Source: Alentia gelatinosa
Lineage: Eukaryota > Annelida > Polychaeta > Phyllodocida > Polynoidae
NCBI GenBank assembly: GCA_950022655.1
Contig: OX465583.1
Span: 36,111,360-36,175,359 of the forward strand
DNA: 64,000 bases
Direction: 5' to 3'
In this document: positions 52,014-63,985 of the stretch, one piece after another
Layout: every line of letters begins with the position of its first letter
Position numbering within the stretch: the first letter of the stretch is position 1
Notes under the pieces: model-generated
The model's database searches: none
What the model saw: the letters and a program-made list of their open reading frames with translations, nothing else
What the model was told of the DNA's origin: nothing
Program-made: the position numbers and the translations under genes

Positions 52014-54425
52014 CCATTAGCCCCGGGAGCGGGCCTGGAGCGCGGCGCCTCCCCTCCCCGGTCCACGGACCCCCGGCCGCGCCCGCCTCGAGGCCGCTCC
52101 TCCAGTGTCATGGCTTCATTCATCAGCTGGAGGTGACCCTTCTAACCCCCCTCCCCCCACCCCCGCCCGGCCGCCCCCTCCCGGCCGCGTGCCTCAACCC
52201 GCGGCGTGTCAGGTCCCTACGTGTGGAGGTTGGTGTGGAAGTTGTGCAGGGCTCATGGATGTACTGCGTCGGGTGCCAAGTTCTCGGGAGCTTCAGTATT
52301 GTGTGAAGGGTTCTCAGGTTGTGTGTGTGTTAATATTCAGGTGTCAATGGTATGGTATGGAACTGCCGGTTGCTTCATCATTCATTACTAGTATTTTATT
52401 TAAGGGATTGAACGCTTTGTTATATTAAGCCATGGGCTTAGTAGAAACTGTTGTAAATCTGATACGCATATGCGATATCAACTGTTTGTCTATAGAAAGG
52501 GCTATGATTGTCAAATGGAATATTTTTGGAAAATGTCAATTCTTTGTGTTATGGACGAGGCTGTGTTAGGTCTTTCTCCAGCTAGATGGTAAACAAATTT
52601 CTAAGCATGGAATATTAGTGAGGTTGTTAAAAATAAGGAAACCGTTGAAGGATAAACCAAAATAGGTAGATTCTTACCGGGAAACTCGTCGATAGTAAGT
52701 TGCTGTTTATCAGCGAATGGGATTCTTTATTTTAAAGAACTTTATGAAAACTAGTGTGTATATTCTTTCTCCTGCCTACAACCTGTGTTGGGGTGTATAA
52801 CTGACAAGGCTTGACGAATATCAGCGGTATATGTGAAGTGAAGCTTACTGGTAGAATGACAATGTATATATGCAATAGAAGTTAACTAGATGTGGGAAAT
52901 GTTGCCCACATACAAATTAGATACAAATACATTGTTAGATAATCAAAACTCAATAATTTATGACGATGCCCTGATTTAAATAGATGCTTCATTGTACACG
53001 TAAATATTTCTGGAATTATGTCAGTCCGTTGGATTCCAACCTGGGAACGGAACGGATGTATTTTGTTGAGAGCTGTAATATATGAATGTAATTGTGTACT
53101 TCCCCATGGAATGCTTATGTTTCTGCTGTCCATTCTGCAGTATTGACATTAAGACTATAATATTGTACATATGAGGAGTCTTTCAATTTGTTTATACCCA
53201 GTGTGAACAAAAATAATATATACATAAATTGTAAAACATGCGGGTAGTGAGATTGTCTAGCAGAAGGAATCCCAGTAAGATGTCTGCCCGAGCACAAGAA
53301 GTGCACACTCAAATGATATCCACAGGATACATCAATGTTGGTTTAAAATCCAATCTCCGGTTGTATATTGTTCTTCCAAGCACGAGGTAAAGTACTTATA
53401 GTATGCAACAGAAATAGCATTTTTATCCGTATTTCTTTCAACTTTTTCATTAAGTTTGTTTTGATTTATATCTATTTTTATGGGGGGATATAGTTCGAAA
53501 AAACAGTTATCACAGCATTTATTAAATCAGGCATATTTCTAGATATAATCGAAGATAAATTTTTATGACTTCAGTGATCGGTAAAATAGTGTTACATTTT
53601 GCGGATGCAAACGAGGGAATTATATTGGCGTCAGTATACACGGGTATATTTTATATTCCCATTATCCAAAATTCTACTCTGCATCCCTCAAACATAAATT
53701 ATCTTTCCTGTGCAAACGTAAATACATCACTCCCGAAATTTTAGAGATCAGAAAATCATGCCTCTGAGGGAATCCTCAAGTTTTAGTTTTGATGCCAACA
53801 TTTGGCCGCATGAATTCTTAAGTTTGGATATCGAACTGAAATGACAAAATGCCACACATCTGTGCATTTATGGAAGCTTTAGCCCTTTTAGCACTCCTCT
53901 GGTATTTTTCACCTGATCCAATTTTATCTGCTCTCTTAGGCTTTCTACAAGGTCGCGATAGTAGATGCATATATCAGCTACAGTTTTAACATTATGAAGG
54001 ATTTGTCAGAGCAGGGTAGGTTCAGGGATGGGATATAAAATAGAAAATTTAACCCCAAGGGATATGAAGTGTCTCGGGAAATGGAGCTGGCATACCCACC
54101 CCTTCCATGCATAAACATGACCGGTCGGACCTAGCACATTTCAATACCATGTACATAAACCCCCATCACATTACCCACGTTTTAAGCATAAGCTTTCATA
54201 TCGAATCATTGTAGCAGGTTAGCTTTCTGAGAAGAGACAGTTGATGAATGTGGTATGCATATTAAAAGTTGGTGATACATTTATTTTTTACATGACTGTG
54301 ATGTACCGTCAAAACAGCCTTGTTAGTATCTCTACCACCATATCATCCCTGTAAAAATGTAAGTCCTCACTAAACTGTAAATAATCCAGTCACCAATAAA
54401 ACTAAAATTGATCACCTACAAAGAT
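52014..54425 (+). other. RPTOR 3' UTR (probable)
   Basis: The first 250 bp after the stop are GC-rich with C/CCG-rich runs and give spurious open frames in all phases. Then AT-rich sequence follows. The first clean AATAAA is at 54395-54400, suggesting a UTR of about 2.4 kb; a second AATAAA lies at 55341-55346. Confidence 0.45.
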
Positions 54426-56268
54426 TAGTTCCATATGAAATTTTGATACTGAAGTTTGTCTGCAATAGTGTACATTATAGCCAAGATGACAAGGGGCATT
54501 AAGCCTGGATACCAACAGGTTCTTACTTTTTGTTGTGGAAAGCTAAACCCACAAGTGATTCATTATGGGTTTACTAAAGGAAGTAGTATCCAATTTAAGT
54601 TGCTATGTATATCTGTAAAGTCATGTCTTTATTCGTAACGGCGCACTCCGATTAATAAGAAAGTGATTTGGTGCCAAATTCTGTACATATATAATATACA
54701 AATTCTTAAGCTACGAGTGTCTTGGATGCAGTGAAGAGAAATTGCTACTATGTTGTCTGTTCAGATTACACCCACTGCAGGTGAACAGTTTACCAGCGGA
54801 TATGAATGAGAAATCTGATAAGATTAAACACACCTAGAGTCAGACTTTTAGTTGAGTCCTAGCTGGGTCGTGCTTAGTCTTAAGGATCGTGTCTGTCAGT
54901 GTACACGGGGCTTCACCAGATCTATATTACGGCCACGGTCTATTCAAGACTTAGTATGAGGCTGTTCAGGAAGTTTCAGATGGGTTGTGTTGTGTCCTAG
55001 ATGTGTCACTCAGTGTGACAGAGCTCCAACAGCTTCAGTTACGGTCAATGACGGACGCTTTGATGGCTTACTTTGTTCAACTCTGCAGTGTGGTCAAATG
55101 TTCTGAATATTGTACGTGACATTGTCAAGCTTCTAGCATGTGCATTAAATGATTTATGCAACAAATTAGACCATTGTTGTGTTTCATATATATACAATAT
55201 TAACTGGTATCTGATATTAGTGGCCGTATTCTTCAAGGAGTTGGCGCGTAGTAATATCCGAGTGAATGCGAAGATATTGCGTTCTCAACTCAGAGGATAT
55301 CATAAGTATCCGAAATCAGTTAATATTGTAATTATTCAGCAATAAAAATTAAACTTATCAAAGAAAAGACAAATAACCGCCGGTCTCCTCAAGCTCCACT
55401 TTGCACGCAACGGGATTTGTTCACGTAATCTCTGCCATGAAAGGCAAAAATTTTTTTTGAGATATAATTATGAAACAATTAAGGTTGTTGGGATTCCATC
55501 CCGTACCTTGTTTGCGGGCTCGGTACGGAAGTCCTTCCCAGCAACCCGAATCAGTTTACTCACAACAATCGAACCATTTTTCACTTAAAGCTCCATTTAG
55601 ACAAGAACACCAATCCACAGTACACGCCATTTATTATACTATAAATAAAACAAATCACAAATAATCGTATTCATTGCAACATGATTTGCAATGTCCAACT
55701 GTATGCCTCTGCAAATACCCTATCGCCGGTAGAGGAATTAGTAAATCACAGGCAGCACCTTTACTAACTCGACCCGATATGATTTCCTTACACACCCGAT
55801 GTAAGTGATAATAGTATTTGGGTAAACGCGGCATATCTGTAGTGATTCCTGTCCCACCGCTATGCGACCATTTTTTTCCAACCACGGATTCTCACGTAGG
55901 GTCTATTGGAACGAAGAAATTACGAACATAAGTGATAATAGTAGTCCAGCATGTGGTGAAATATCCTATGAGACATATAAACCGTGTAAGTTGTCCGTCC
56001 AGCAGTCAGTAACGAATCATTAGCCAACAACTAACCTTTTTCAATAAAATATGCCAGCAATGAAGATTTGTAAATCAGATGTTTAGTGCAGATTCGCTGT
56101 ATTCATCACAGATAGGTTCCACAGGCAACTTTGTTTCCCTGTTTTTGGTCAGCGAACCGCCTGTACGGGCGAGTATATCGTAGATCGTCAGAGCTTCACC
56201 TGATCAAAACAAGAATTCAAACTTTAAAAGATAGGCGACATCAATTCTCAAACAAGGCTACTGTACAT
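54426..56268. other. Intergenic stretch between RPTOR and POLG
   Basis: No recognised exon. A minus-strand open frame at 55885-55655 (76 residues, G-G-T-G-I-T-T-D-M-P-R-L-P-K near its start) has mixed composition and no family I can name. Nothing else structured is visible. Confidence 0.4.
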
Positions 56269-56269
56269 T

Positions 56270-56398
56270 TTGAAATAGAAATATTGGCCTTTGAAGGCAA
56301 AATTAGCAGGTGGATGCATTTACAACTCAATACAAGGTCTACCAAAAAGAGCTAAGTGTGCATTTAGATAATAGAAATATTGGCCTTTAAAGACCAAA
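56270..56398. mobile_element. Partial duplicate of the TTAGCAGGTGGAC-family outer flank
   Basis: 'aatagaaatattggcctttgaaggc' followed by 'aaattagcaggtggatgcattta' (56274-56330) repeats the sequence at 56372-56420, giving two direct copies of the terminus and its flank. Confidence 0.6.
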
Positions 56399-56966
56399 TT
56401 AGCAGGTGGACGCATTTAAAGCTCAATAAGGTTCAAAGGTCTACCAGAAATTAATTAGTATGATAACACGGAAGCCCCCAGGCCAGATATTGCAAATAAT
56501 TTTACAAACCAATATCATTTGACTGGGTCTTGATTGATTCCTAGAACAAAGTTATGAACCATTTTGACTTCTATTTATGTGTAAATATGCTAAATAAACA
56601 ATCCTCTCATACACCTGATATCCCCCCCTCCTATTATGGAATTTGGCAAAAATACATGAATAGCATATCAAATATACATTTCACCTAAATAATGACACTT
56701 CCTAGAGTGCAAGCAACTGTCAGTGCCACTTATGGAGATGGTAAATGTTACACCAATGCTCACTGTAAATCAATATTATCTGTTTGAGCATGCCCATTTC
56801 ACTGAAAATCCCCCCACTTTCAACAAATACTTGAATATCTCTGTAAATATAGAATTTAGTGAGCTATAAAAAGCAAAAATATGGTCAGGTCACCTAATGA
56901 CTTTACAAGCATGTGTACTACAATAGGCTATAGCCATAACCTAAAGACCAACCGTCCACCTGCTAA
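56399..56966 (-). mobile_element. TTAGCAGGTGGACG element, most complete copy
   Basis: TTAGCAGGTGGACG at 56399-56412 and CGTCCACCTGCTAA at 56953-56966 are perfect 14-bp terminal inverted repeats around 568 bp. The interior matches all other copies in the window and has no coding capacity, so this is a non-autonomous inverted-repeat element. I cannot assign a superfamily; target duplication is unclear (flanks 'aaa' and 'taa'). Confidence 0.75.
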
Positions 56967-56969
56967 TAA

Positions 56970-57155
56970 AGTGGGTCAAGCCAATATCTGGTGGTAAATG
57001 ATATTGCAAATAATTCTATAAACCAATATCATTTGAATGGGTCTTGCTTGATTCCAAGAACAAAGTTATGAACCATTTTAACTTCTATTTGTGTACTTAG
57101 TGAACTATAAAAAGCAAAAAATGTGGTCAGGTCACCTAGTGACTGCTAATAAACA
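56970..57155 (-). mobile_element. Second, deleted TTAGCAGGTGGAC-family copy adjacent to the first
   Basis: Repeats 'atattgcaaataatt.tataaaccaatatcatttga' and then, after an internal deletion, 'gaactataaaaagcaaaaaatgtggtcaggtcacctagtgac' ending in 'tgctaataa'. Confidence 0.65.
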
Positions 57156-57294
57156 GAGCAATAAAGTCTGGCTATATTACGGCTAGACCCAATCTATGAA
57201 AGACGAGAAACGATTTGGAATTGAGAGTGGTTCTTAATTAATGCATCATTTTAGGTACTACTTCTAAGCATCTTTCACAGAGCATGCAGCAGGG

Positions 57295-60200
57295 TCAACA
57301 GGCTGGTGGGTAGAACAAACCTGGGGGTAAGTCGTAGCCCCGGCGGAGGCCGCGCGGGTTGGAGGGCGTCACACAGTCCATGTCCACCTCCTTCCTCAAA
57401 CAACCGTCCACGTCCACACTGCTGAAGAATGCCACCGCCTGAAAGCAGAGTTAGCAGTGTGTACTCAAAAGTGTGTATTCACTTCCCAGAAACGGTCCGA
57501 CCCGTATACATACACACTCTGTACTAGTGTTAAGTTGTACAAGTTTCCACCTATCCTTTTCATCAATTTAATGAACTGGGAGGAACCCAAGATATATTCC
57601 TGGTCACCCAAAATAGTGACAATGTCACGTGCCTTAATAATAGCCATAATAAAGATGCCTGATGAGTCAGAACCGGATGAAACCTCAACCCCCAACCCCC
57701 TCTAATACTTTTTATTAGGCTACATACAAGCAATATACTTGATGTTTACACTCACACGCCCAATAAACGAAAATCCTAAGACCCGAGCACAAATGAAAAG
57801 GCCTATCTGGCTCCTGATTGTACATATACACTCGCTATGTGTTAATATGATTTGACGGTGTAATTACTAAATACCATCTCATCACATCACATCTCATCCT
57901 GTAATCTACATTTGTAAAGCGAACTATTGTACTATTGCTAACTTTGTTACTGACAACCCACCACTTTGTATCAGCAATGGCACACAAAACCTGCTACTAC
58001 AGCAGACTGCCAGTGTTTTGTATGTGATAAAAATAATAAAAAATTACTTCTTAAAATCTTATGGATCCCCACCTGCGGCAGATCCTTCATGCCTAGTTTG
58101 TAGGCGAACATGCAGCGAACGAGCAGGTTGGTGATCTGCAGGGCGAGCGCCGCGCGGTCAGTGTCCGCCGACGCCACCAGGTAGCGCACCTCGTCGTGGA
58201 TGCTGATGGAGAAGCGGCCGTCGATCTGGTACTCGTCCAGCAACCACCGCATGGAGACCAGCATCAGGTGGAGGTAGTCGACGGCCGAGCTCTGCACCAC
58301 CCAGTTGATCCGACTCGTCATGAACTGCAACAAACAAAACCACAGATTTACAGATTAAAGCTTATAGCAGTCGAGTAAGTTTGAGTTACAGGGAATATAG
58401 AATTCGGAATTTTTGTATTTAAATTTCCCGTGTCAGTGTATTCGTGTTTGTGGATACGCTTTATATGTGAGTGGATTTCGTGGCTTTAGGAGTTAGAGGC
58501 CTTCTGTGGAGTATGTGTCTGTTAGGTTTTTATGGTCCTCCATGGTTTTAAAAACCCTTCTAAATGGCTGAAAAATACCCAATCATGTTATACCATGGAA
58601 AGTGACATGGTGCTATATGCTGAAGTACATTAAGCCATCATAAGCAGACAATACACAAACTGATTTCTTTTTCGTTTATCTGGCACTGGGTAACTGTATC
58701 TATGGCGAAGAGAAAGAAAGGATTAAAACATCAACGATAACACAGACTGTGCGTATCATTATTCACACCCTTACTTGAAGGATAATTCATAATGCCAGAA
58801 TATATTATGACAATTAAGGATAATGGTGCTGTTTAAAACTATGGTTCTCAGGATGCATTGGGGCTCGTTCTACTCACGTGTTTGCTGACGTTTCTCGGCT
58901 CCAGCGACTTGCTGATCTTACATCCCAAGACAGGAGTTCGCGGGTCTTCTGACATGGCGATCTCTTCCAGCATGTTGAACATGTACGACTCACTGGAAGT
59001 AACCAGTATCTAAGATATACAATGTACATAACAGCTCACGTGACACTGAGGTATACAACATCCCCTCTGCTTTATTCCCGCAAGGTTTTGAGCAATCAAA
59101 AGTGAGATTCTTTCAAATATATTATAAGCTCAATTCCCTGGTTATATGAAATACCAGTGAGGTACATGTATTCAAAAAGGTCAGACATTTCCAAACCCCA
59201 GTTACATCCACTCTTTATATCTAATATGATGACGATTTCTTCCAGATAAAAAAATTGAAAACTGGCACCTCTGATACTTATGAATCTGTGGACACACTTC
59301 AAAACCAAAGACTCACGTTCCGTTTTGCCAGCAGGAGACCACGGTCTGCTCCTCTGGGTCGTCGCTGTTGTCGACCACCGTGTATCTCTGTCGAGTGCCC
59401 TTGGAGTACGAGTACAGGGTATGCGCCTTCCTCTCCGCCTCAACTGGCGTCATCTTCTTATTGAACTGCTGCAGTAAGGTGACGGCAAACTTCTTCCCCG
59501 CACCGTAAATGCGACCGTAGTTGAAAATCTATAAAAGAAACTAGAATGAATGAATTTAGGCGGTAAATTGTGATACTGAAATAATGTGACGCTCTCCGTT
59601 TTCAGCTGCAATCACAGGAACATCTCCTGTTTTCCTATAGACTGTGGGACAATCTTAAAACTCTTTTTATTCTGGGGTACAAGACGCTGGGGTAAGGTAC
59701 ATGAGTCCCTGGGTCTGGTTGTAGTATAGCCTGGTGCGTCCGACTTTTAGACATTACGGAATTTCGATTATATGAATTGAAATATGGAGATTTTGGATAT
59801 CTGTAATTTATCGAAATACTAGAATCGTTGAACAGCTATTGGAGGTCCAGGCTTCATATGATATCCAGTGACTACCGACAACCCTGAAGAGCAGCTATTT
59901 TTTATTTTCTATTGAATACATCTATAACAGTAATCCATAAGCGATAAGGATATATGAAATGAAAATATCCGATAACGGTCCCATTTTCACATACATATAC
60001 ATGGTATGAACACTCGCACTTCTAAAAGGCGTCAACTCTAAACTAGCATACTTATATTGTACCAACAACAATTTCCTGCATTAAATTGCTTTCAGGAATT
60101 TTATCATTTTTCACCAGTTATAATCATAATGGCGAGTCTATAAAATATGATACATATATAGCACGATTTTGCAGCATTTAATTTCTTCAAACTTTTCAAT

Positions 60201-62640
60201 ATCAGAGCGAAATTTGACTACGTACCTTGGCCTGTTCACGAGTAATGCCCACTTGCTCCGCGATCCGACTGTGTAGGTCTGTCTGTTGAGCCTTGTTTCC
60301 GAGCAGAGTCATCCAACCAAAGGCCGTGCAGCCTGCAGTCACAGAATTAGACATTAGTAATTTGGGATGAGGAATTTAACACTATTAGCACAGGCCAATT
60401 CGAATACACAAAGTGCACCCTAAACAAGAGCTAAGTGTGCATTTTAAAATAGAAATATTGGCCTTTAAAGGCTAATTGGACACATTTAAAACTCAATACA
60501 AGGTCTGTCAATATTTAATTACAATGATAACAAGGAAGCCTCCTGGGAGTTTTCAGAAAGTGGAGGTATAGGAGAGGGGGAAAGAGAGATGTATAGAAGA
60601 AACTCACAGGAGTTTTGTGCATATCTTACAAGTCTTTGATTATTGGGCCTCTCAGGTATTTTGGGAATGTCGCCTAGTGAATCTACAAGCAGTGTACTAC
60701 AGTAGACTGTAGCCATAACCTAAAGACCAACTGTGCACCTGCTAATAAAAGCCAGCAGTAAAAATCTTTATTCGGCTTCGTGAGTATGCTGCTGCTGTGG
60801 CGCAAATCAGCATCAACCAACGATAAACAACCCCATTTAGGTTACCGTGATACAACTGACCGGCTTCACTTACCATGCAGTTTGGCAAAGTTACAATCTC
60901 CAAGGATGGCAGCAATCCACAGTTCCTGGGAGTCAACGTCGGCGCCAACAAACCGGTACCCTGGTGGCGACTGGATCATTGCCTTCAACTCACTTCCAAT
61001 ACGGTCAGCCTGAAAGTACAATCTACTATCATGTAAAATTATATGAAGAGTTTCATAAACTCGGATTACGTGCATTCTTTGTGTTGTCTCACAAACGGGT
61101 TAATACTGTCAAGATCTAATTTCTTGACTGATGCTTATTAGATCTCTCCACATCTGACAGCATAGATTTAAAGATTTATGTAATGATAAATAACGTAATA
61201 ATCGTAGGACTGTATGCCAGTTCAGGAACATGTGACACCTATAACCAAAAGTACAAAAGAAAATAGCTAATGTACATAAGGGAGGAGAAACTTTTTAAAG
61301 AATAAAACATGGGGTGGAAATCATCTATATCTACGAACATTGATTACAGATCTGAACATAACTCTGTCTTCATATTATATTTGCTTTACGGTGTTAAACT
61401 GTATGTGTGAGGTCGACCTACCCTGGCGTTACTAGCGGTGAGCCAGGTGGGTTCCACTGCCCTCCTGGTAACAGTTCCCGCCGTCACCACACGAGGGAGC
61501 AGTGCCCCGACGAAGAGATCTTCCTCATAGTCAGAATCACTGTTTAAAGATAGAGCAAAATGAACAAACAAAAAAATCAAATTTCCACCAGTAAATATTT
61601 CTTAAATATATATATGATCGGAACAAAAATCAACCACTATTAAAAGATATCTACTTATAAAAACACTTGGAAAAGTACAAGTCACGATGTTTTTTACCGA
61701 TCATAATAAACGATCAAACTTCCTATGTTAATTGTGATATACTATTAACATAACTATATTTACATGAGGTACACAGCAACAAGCCTATTCGACGTGCAGC
61801 AAATATATAAACACAAGTCACAGAAGGATGCAAACACACCGGATGCGGGAAAGTTAAATGCTGTCAAAGGCTACGGTAACGAGAAGTCTGAGGAATCTAG
61901 TAACCTTTATTACTTGGAATATTGGATATATTATGATAAACACCTCTATCTGTATATATAGGAGGCATCTCGATCAAAAAACATTCTAAGTGTTTCTCGT
62001 GAAGCAAAGACAAGACGTAACGTTTATAGATATATGAAATAAATACACGCTAAAATTCTGAGCCATACAAGGAGATACAAGGAGATGCAAGTACATGTAT
62101 AGGGTGTAGGAAATAGCAATGTAATCACAGGTAAAACAGAAAACATAGCGTGCTCAAAGGTCAGACAGAAGGACACATTATTTGTGTTTTATATTCATGG
62201 GTGACAATACAGCGATAGTAATAAAAGAAATAATGGAAATATAGGAACAAGAGCACACCACATTACCAAATCAGAATTACCTTTTATTTTTCCTAGACGC
62301 ACTGAATATGATAACTGTATGTGTTAATCACAGTAGTGCATAAATCCATGTTTGAGAAATCTGATGCATGCGTGTTGAAAACGTGTTTTCTTGGGATATG
62401 TCAGGTTATTTGTATTTACTCGAATAAAACATTGTCGCAAATGACTGGCTTTTAAGGAAGTTTCTTGATTGTAAAACGTTGTCAAATAGTTTACGCAAAA
62501 CTAAAACTTTATTCCCGATTTCCAGTATGCAACATTCTTTCATGTTTATTGTCTGTATGAGAATGAGATTTGTATCATTAGCCTACCTGTAAACTGCATC
62601 TGGGAGCTCTTCTTTTTGTAGCTGCAGCACCATCTGCGAC
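57295..62640 (-). CDS. POLG: DNA polymerase gamma catalytic subunit, 3' part (family A, mitochondrial)
   Basis: POLG replicates and repairs mitochondrial DNA. Eight phase-consistent exons on the minus strand encode the polymerase domain: 62640-62587, 61539-61422, 61009-60874, 60332-60226, 59528-59317, 58992-58878, 58324-58073, 57438-57295. About 379 codons are present, so the exonuclease and spacer parts lie right of the window. Family A motif A is [13 protein letters not shown], motif B contains [14 protein letters not shown], and motif C is [10 protein letters not shown]; the two metal-binding aspartates are kept. [20 protein letters not shown] is nearly identical to vertebrate POLG. The segment between motif B and W-Q-N-G-T-E-S is shorter than in human. 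The last exon reads to a TGA at 57297-57295, giving a short C-terminus; a CCAG|GTTTGT at 57324-57316 could instead be a donor to a further exon I could not find. Confidence 0.9.
58325..58877. other. POLG intron
   Basis: AT-rich intron with nothing recognisable. Confidence 0.5.
59529..60225. other. POLG intron
   Basis: AT-rich intron; no repeat family of the window and no exon is seen. Confidence 0.5.
60430..60748 (-). mobile_element. TTAGCAGGTGGAC-family copy with internal deletion, POLG intron
   Basis: Begins with the flank 'gctaagtgtgcattttaaaatagaaatattggcctttaaaggc', has 'aaaactcaatacaaggtctgtc', then jumps to the other end 'actacagtagactgtagccataacctaaagaccaac' and 'cacctgctaataa'. Confidence 0.7.
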
Positions 62641-62920
62641 CTGACACAAAACAGTATTGGGTAAATATTCAAGCTTTTGCAATTTTTTCTCTCAGTGGTC
62701 ATTTTAAGATGATGTCTGCATGATAACTCTAGCTAACCTCAGAGTGGACCTTATGACCCTAATTATAGTATTGGCTCAATGACTTTATTGTTCATATTGG
62801 GTATAAAATTGTCATTCTCTTTTGATCTTTTTTTTTTACGGGGGGGGGGGGTTAGGGATATAATTTGCATAACATACAAATGTTGGAGTCTAATGCAAGT
62901 AGTAGAGGTGAAAAGCAAAT

Positions 62921-63075
62921 AAGTCTCAGATGGTTTCGGTCATCATTTATGTGTAACACTTACATCACAATCTGTCATCTAACCCAGGCTTATATTAAAT
63001 AGTGACTGTCAGGGTTTTGTAGTTAAGACATGCTTGTAGCTTCAACCATGTCTCTTAGTTACCACCCATATGTGA
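62921..63075. repeat. 150-bp direct repeat, copy 1
   Basis: 'taagtctcagatggtttcgg' through 'gtagcttcaaccatg' and 'acccatatgtg' recurs at 63525-63695 with few changes. The second copy has a (TA)n expansion (63598-63616). The repeats flank a family element at about 63340-63529. Confidence 0.85.
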
Positions 63076-63339
63076 TGTGCACCCCTGGATTAAGCCAACC
63101 GTGTATCTCAGATGGAGGCTCACACTTAAGGGCACGCCTGTGTAGAAGACATCTGCACTGCATGACGTTACACACTCAAACCTTTTACGTCCTCATCACT
63201 GACTTTATAAATGGGCCATTATGTTTAAGGATAACCTTCCTATCTTCACGTAAAAAAAGACTTTACACACTATCAACTATTCCAAATATATTGACCTGAC
63301 CCAAAAGGTCCTCCCACCCCAAACTGAAATCCATGTCAA

Positions 63340-63529
63340 AATACTAAAACTGTAAGATATTGTATGGCCTTAAAACCTTCTGTCCAAAACACAGATCATA
63401 TTCCTAACTGTACTTTGTTAGCTAAAAAAAGCAAAAAATGTGGTCAAGTCACCTAGTGACTCAACAAGCAGGTATACTACAGTAGGCTATAGCCATAACC
63501 TTAAGACCGTCTGTTCTATAGTTAATAAG
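63340..63529 (-). mobile_element. TTAGCAGGTGGAC-family fragment
   Basis: 'tactaaaactgtaagatattgta' to 'aggctatagccataacc..aagaccgtctgttctatagttaata' matches the terminal half of the family in minus orientation, with a damaged terminus. Confidence 0.65.
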
Positions 63530-63705
63530 TCTCAGATGGTTTCGGTCATCATTTGTGTGTAACACTTACATCACAGTCTGTCATCTAACCCAGGCTTACA
63601 TATATATATATATATAACAGTGACTGTCAGGGTTTTGTAGTTAAGACATGCTTGTAGCTTCAACCATGCCTATAAGTTACAACCCATATGTCTCAGATGG
63701 TTTCG
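63525..63705. repeat. 150-bp direct repeat, copy 2
   Basis: See the copy at 62921-63075. This copy also ends with a third short 'tctcagatggtttcgg' at 63691-63706. Confidence 0.85.
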
Positions 63706-63944
63706 GTTTAAAAAATTATTGACATTAATGCAACTTGGGACTTATGAACTCACCACCTCACTTTACATTTCCTGTTCTGGTGTCTATCTAGATCACCCTG
63801 TTACGTTCACCTGTATTGCCTGTATTTATTGATTACCGAAATGCGATACCATATGTTTTCGACCCTCGGGTTTTGGTCACCAGAATGAGATGACCGTATG
63901 TTTACTATAAATATAAGGATTGTTCGCCATCTTCTATCATTTCC

Positions 63945-63985
63945 TGTCCTGAAGAAGACCCTCGCAGGTCGAAACGTCGACCAGA
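63945..63985 (+). ncRNA. Hammerhead-like motif at a retroelement 3' end
   Basis: The sequence 'ctgaaga' (63949-63955), then GACC / GGTC able to form a 4-bp stem with loop CTCGCA, then GAAAC and the triplet GTC (63975-63977) follows the order of a hammerhead core, CUGANGA - stem II - GAAA - NUH. There is one extra A before stem II, and helix III is reduced to the self-complementary ACGT, so activity would need pairing between two copies. Flanking CTGTC and GACCAG could form stem I with one bulge. Similar ends occur in Penelope-like elements. Could equally be a simple 3' UTR motif of a non-LTR element. Confidence 0.3.

Noticed and set aside
51929..52428. Open frames of 107-125 residues overlapping the end of RPTOR
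   Set aside because: They overlap the last RPTOR exon in other phases and run into GC-rich 3' UTR; the RPTOR frame is supported by homology.
58158..58378. Alternative frames over POLG exon 7 on both strands
   Set aside because: Shadows of the exon encoding motif C; only one frame matches POLG.
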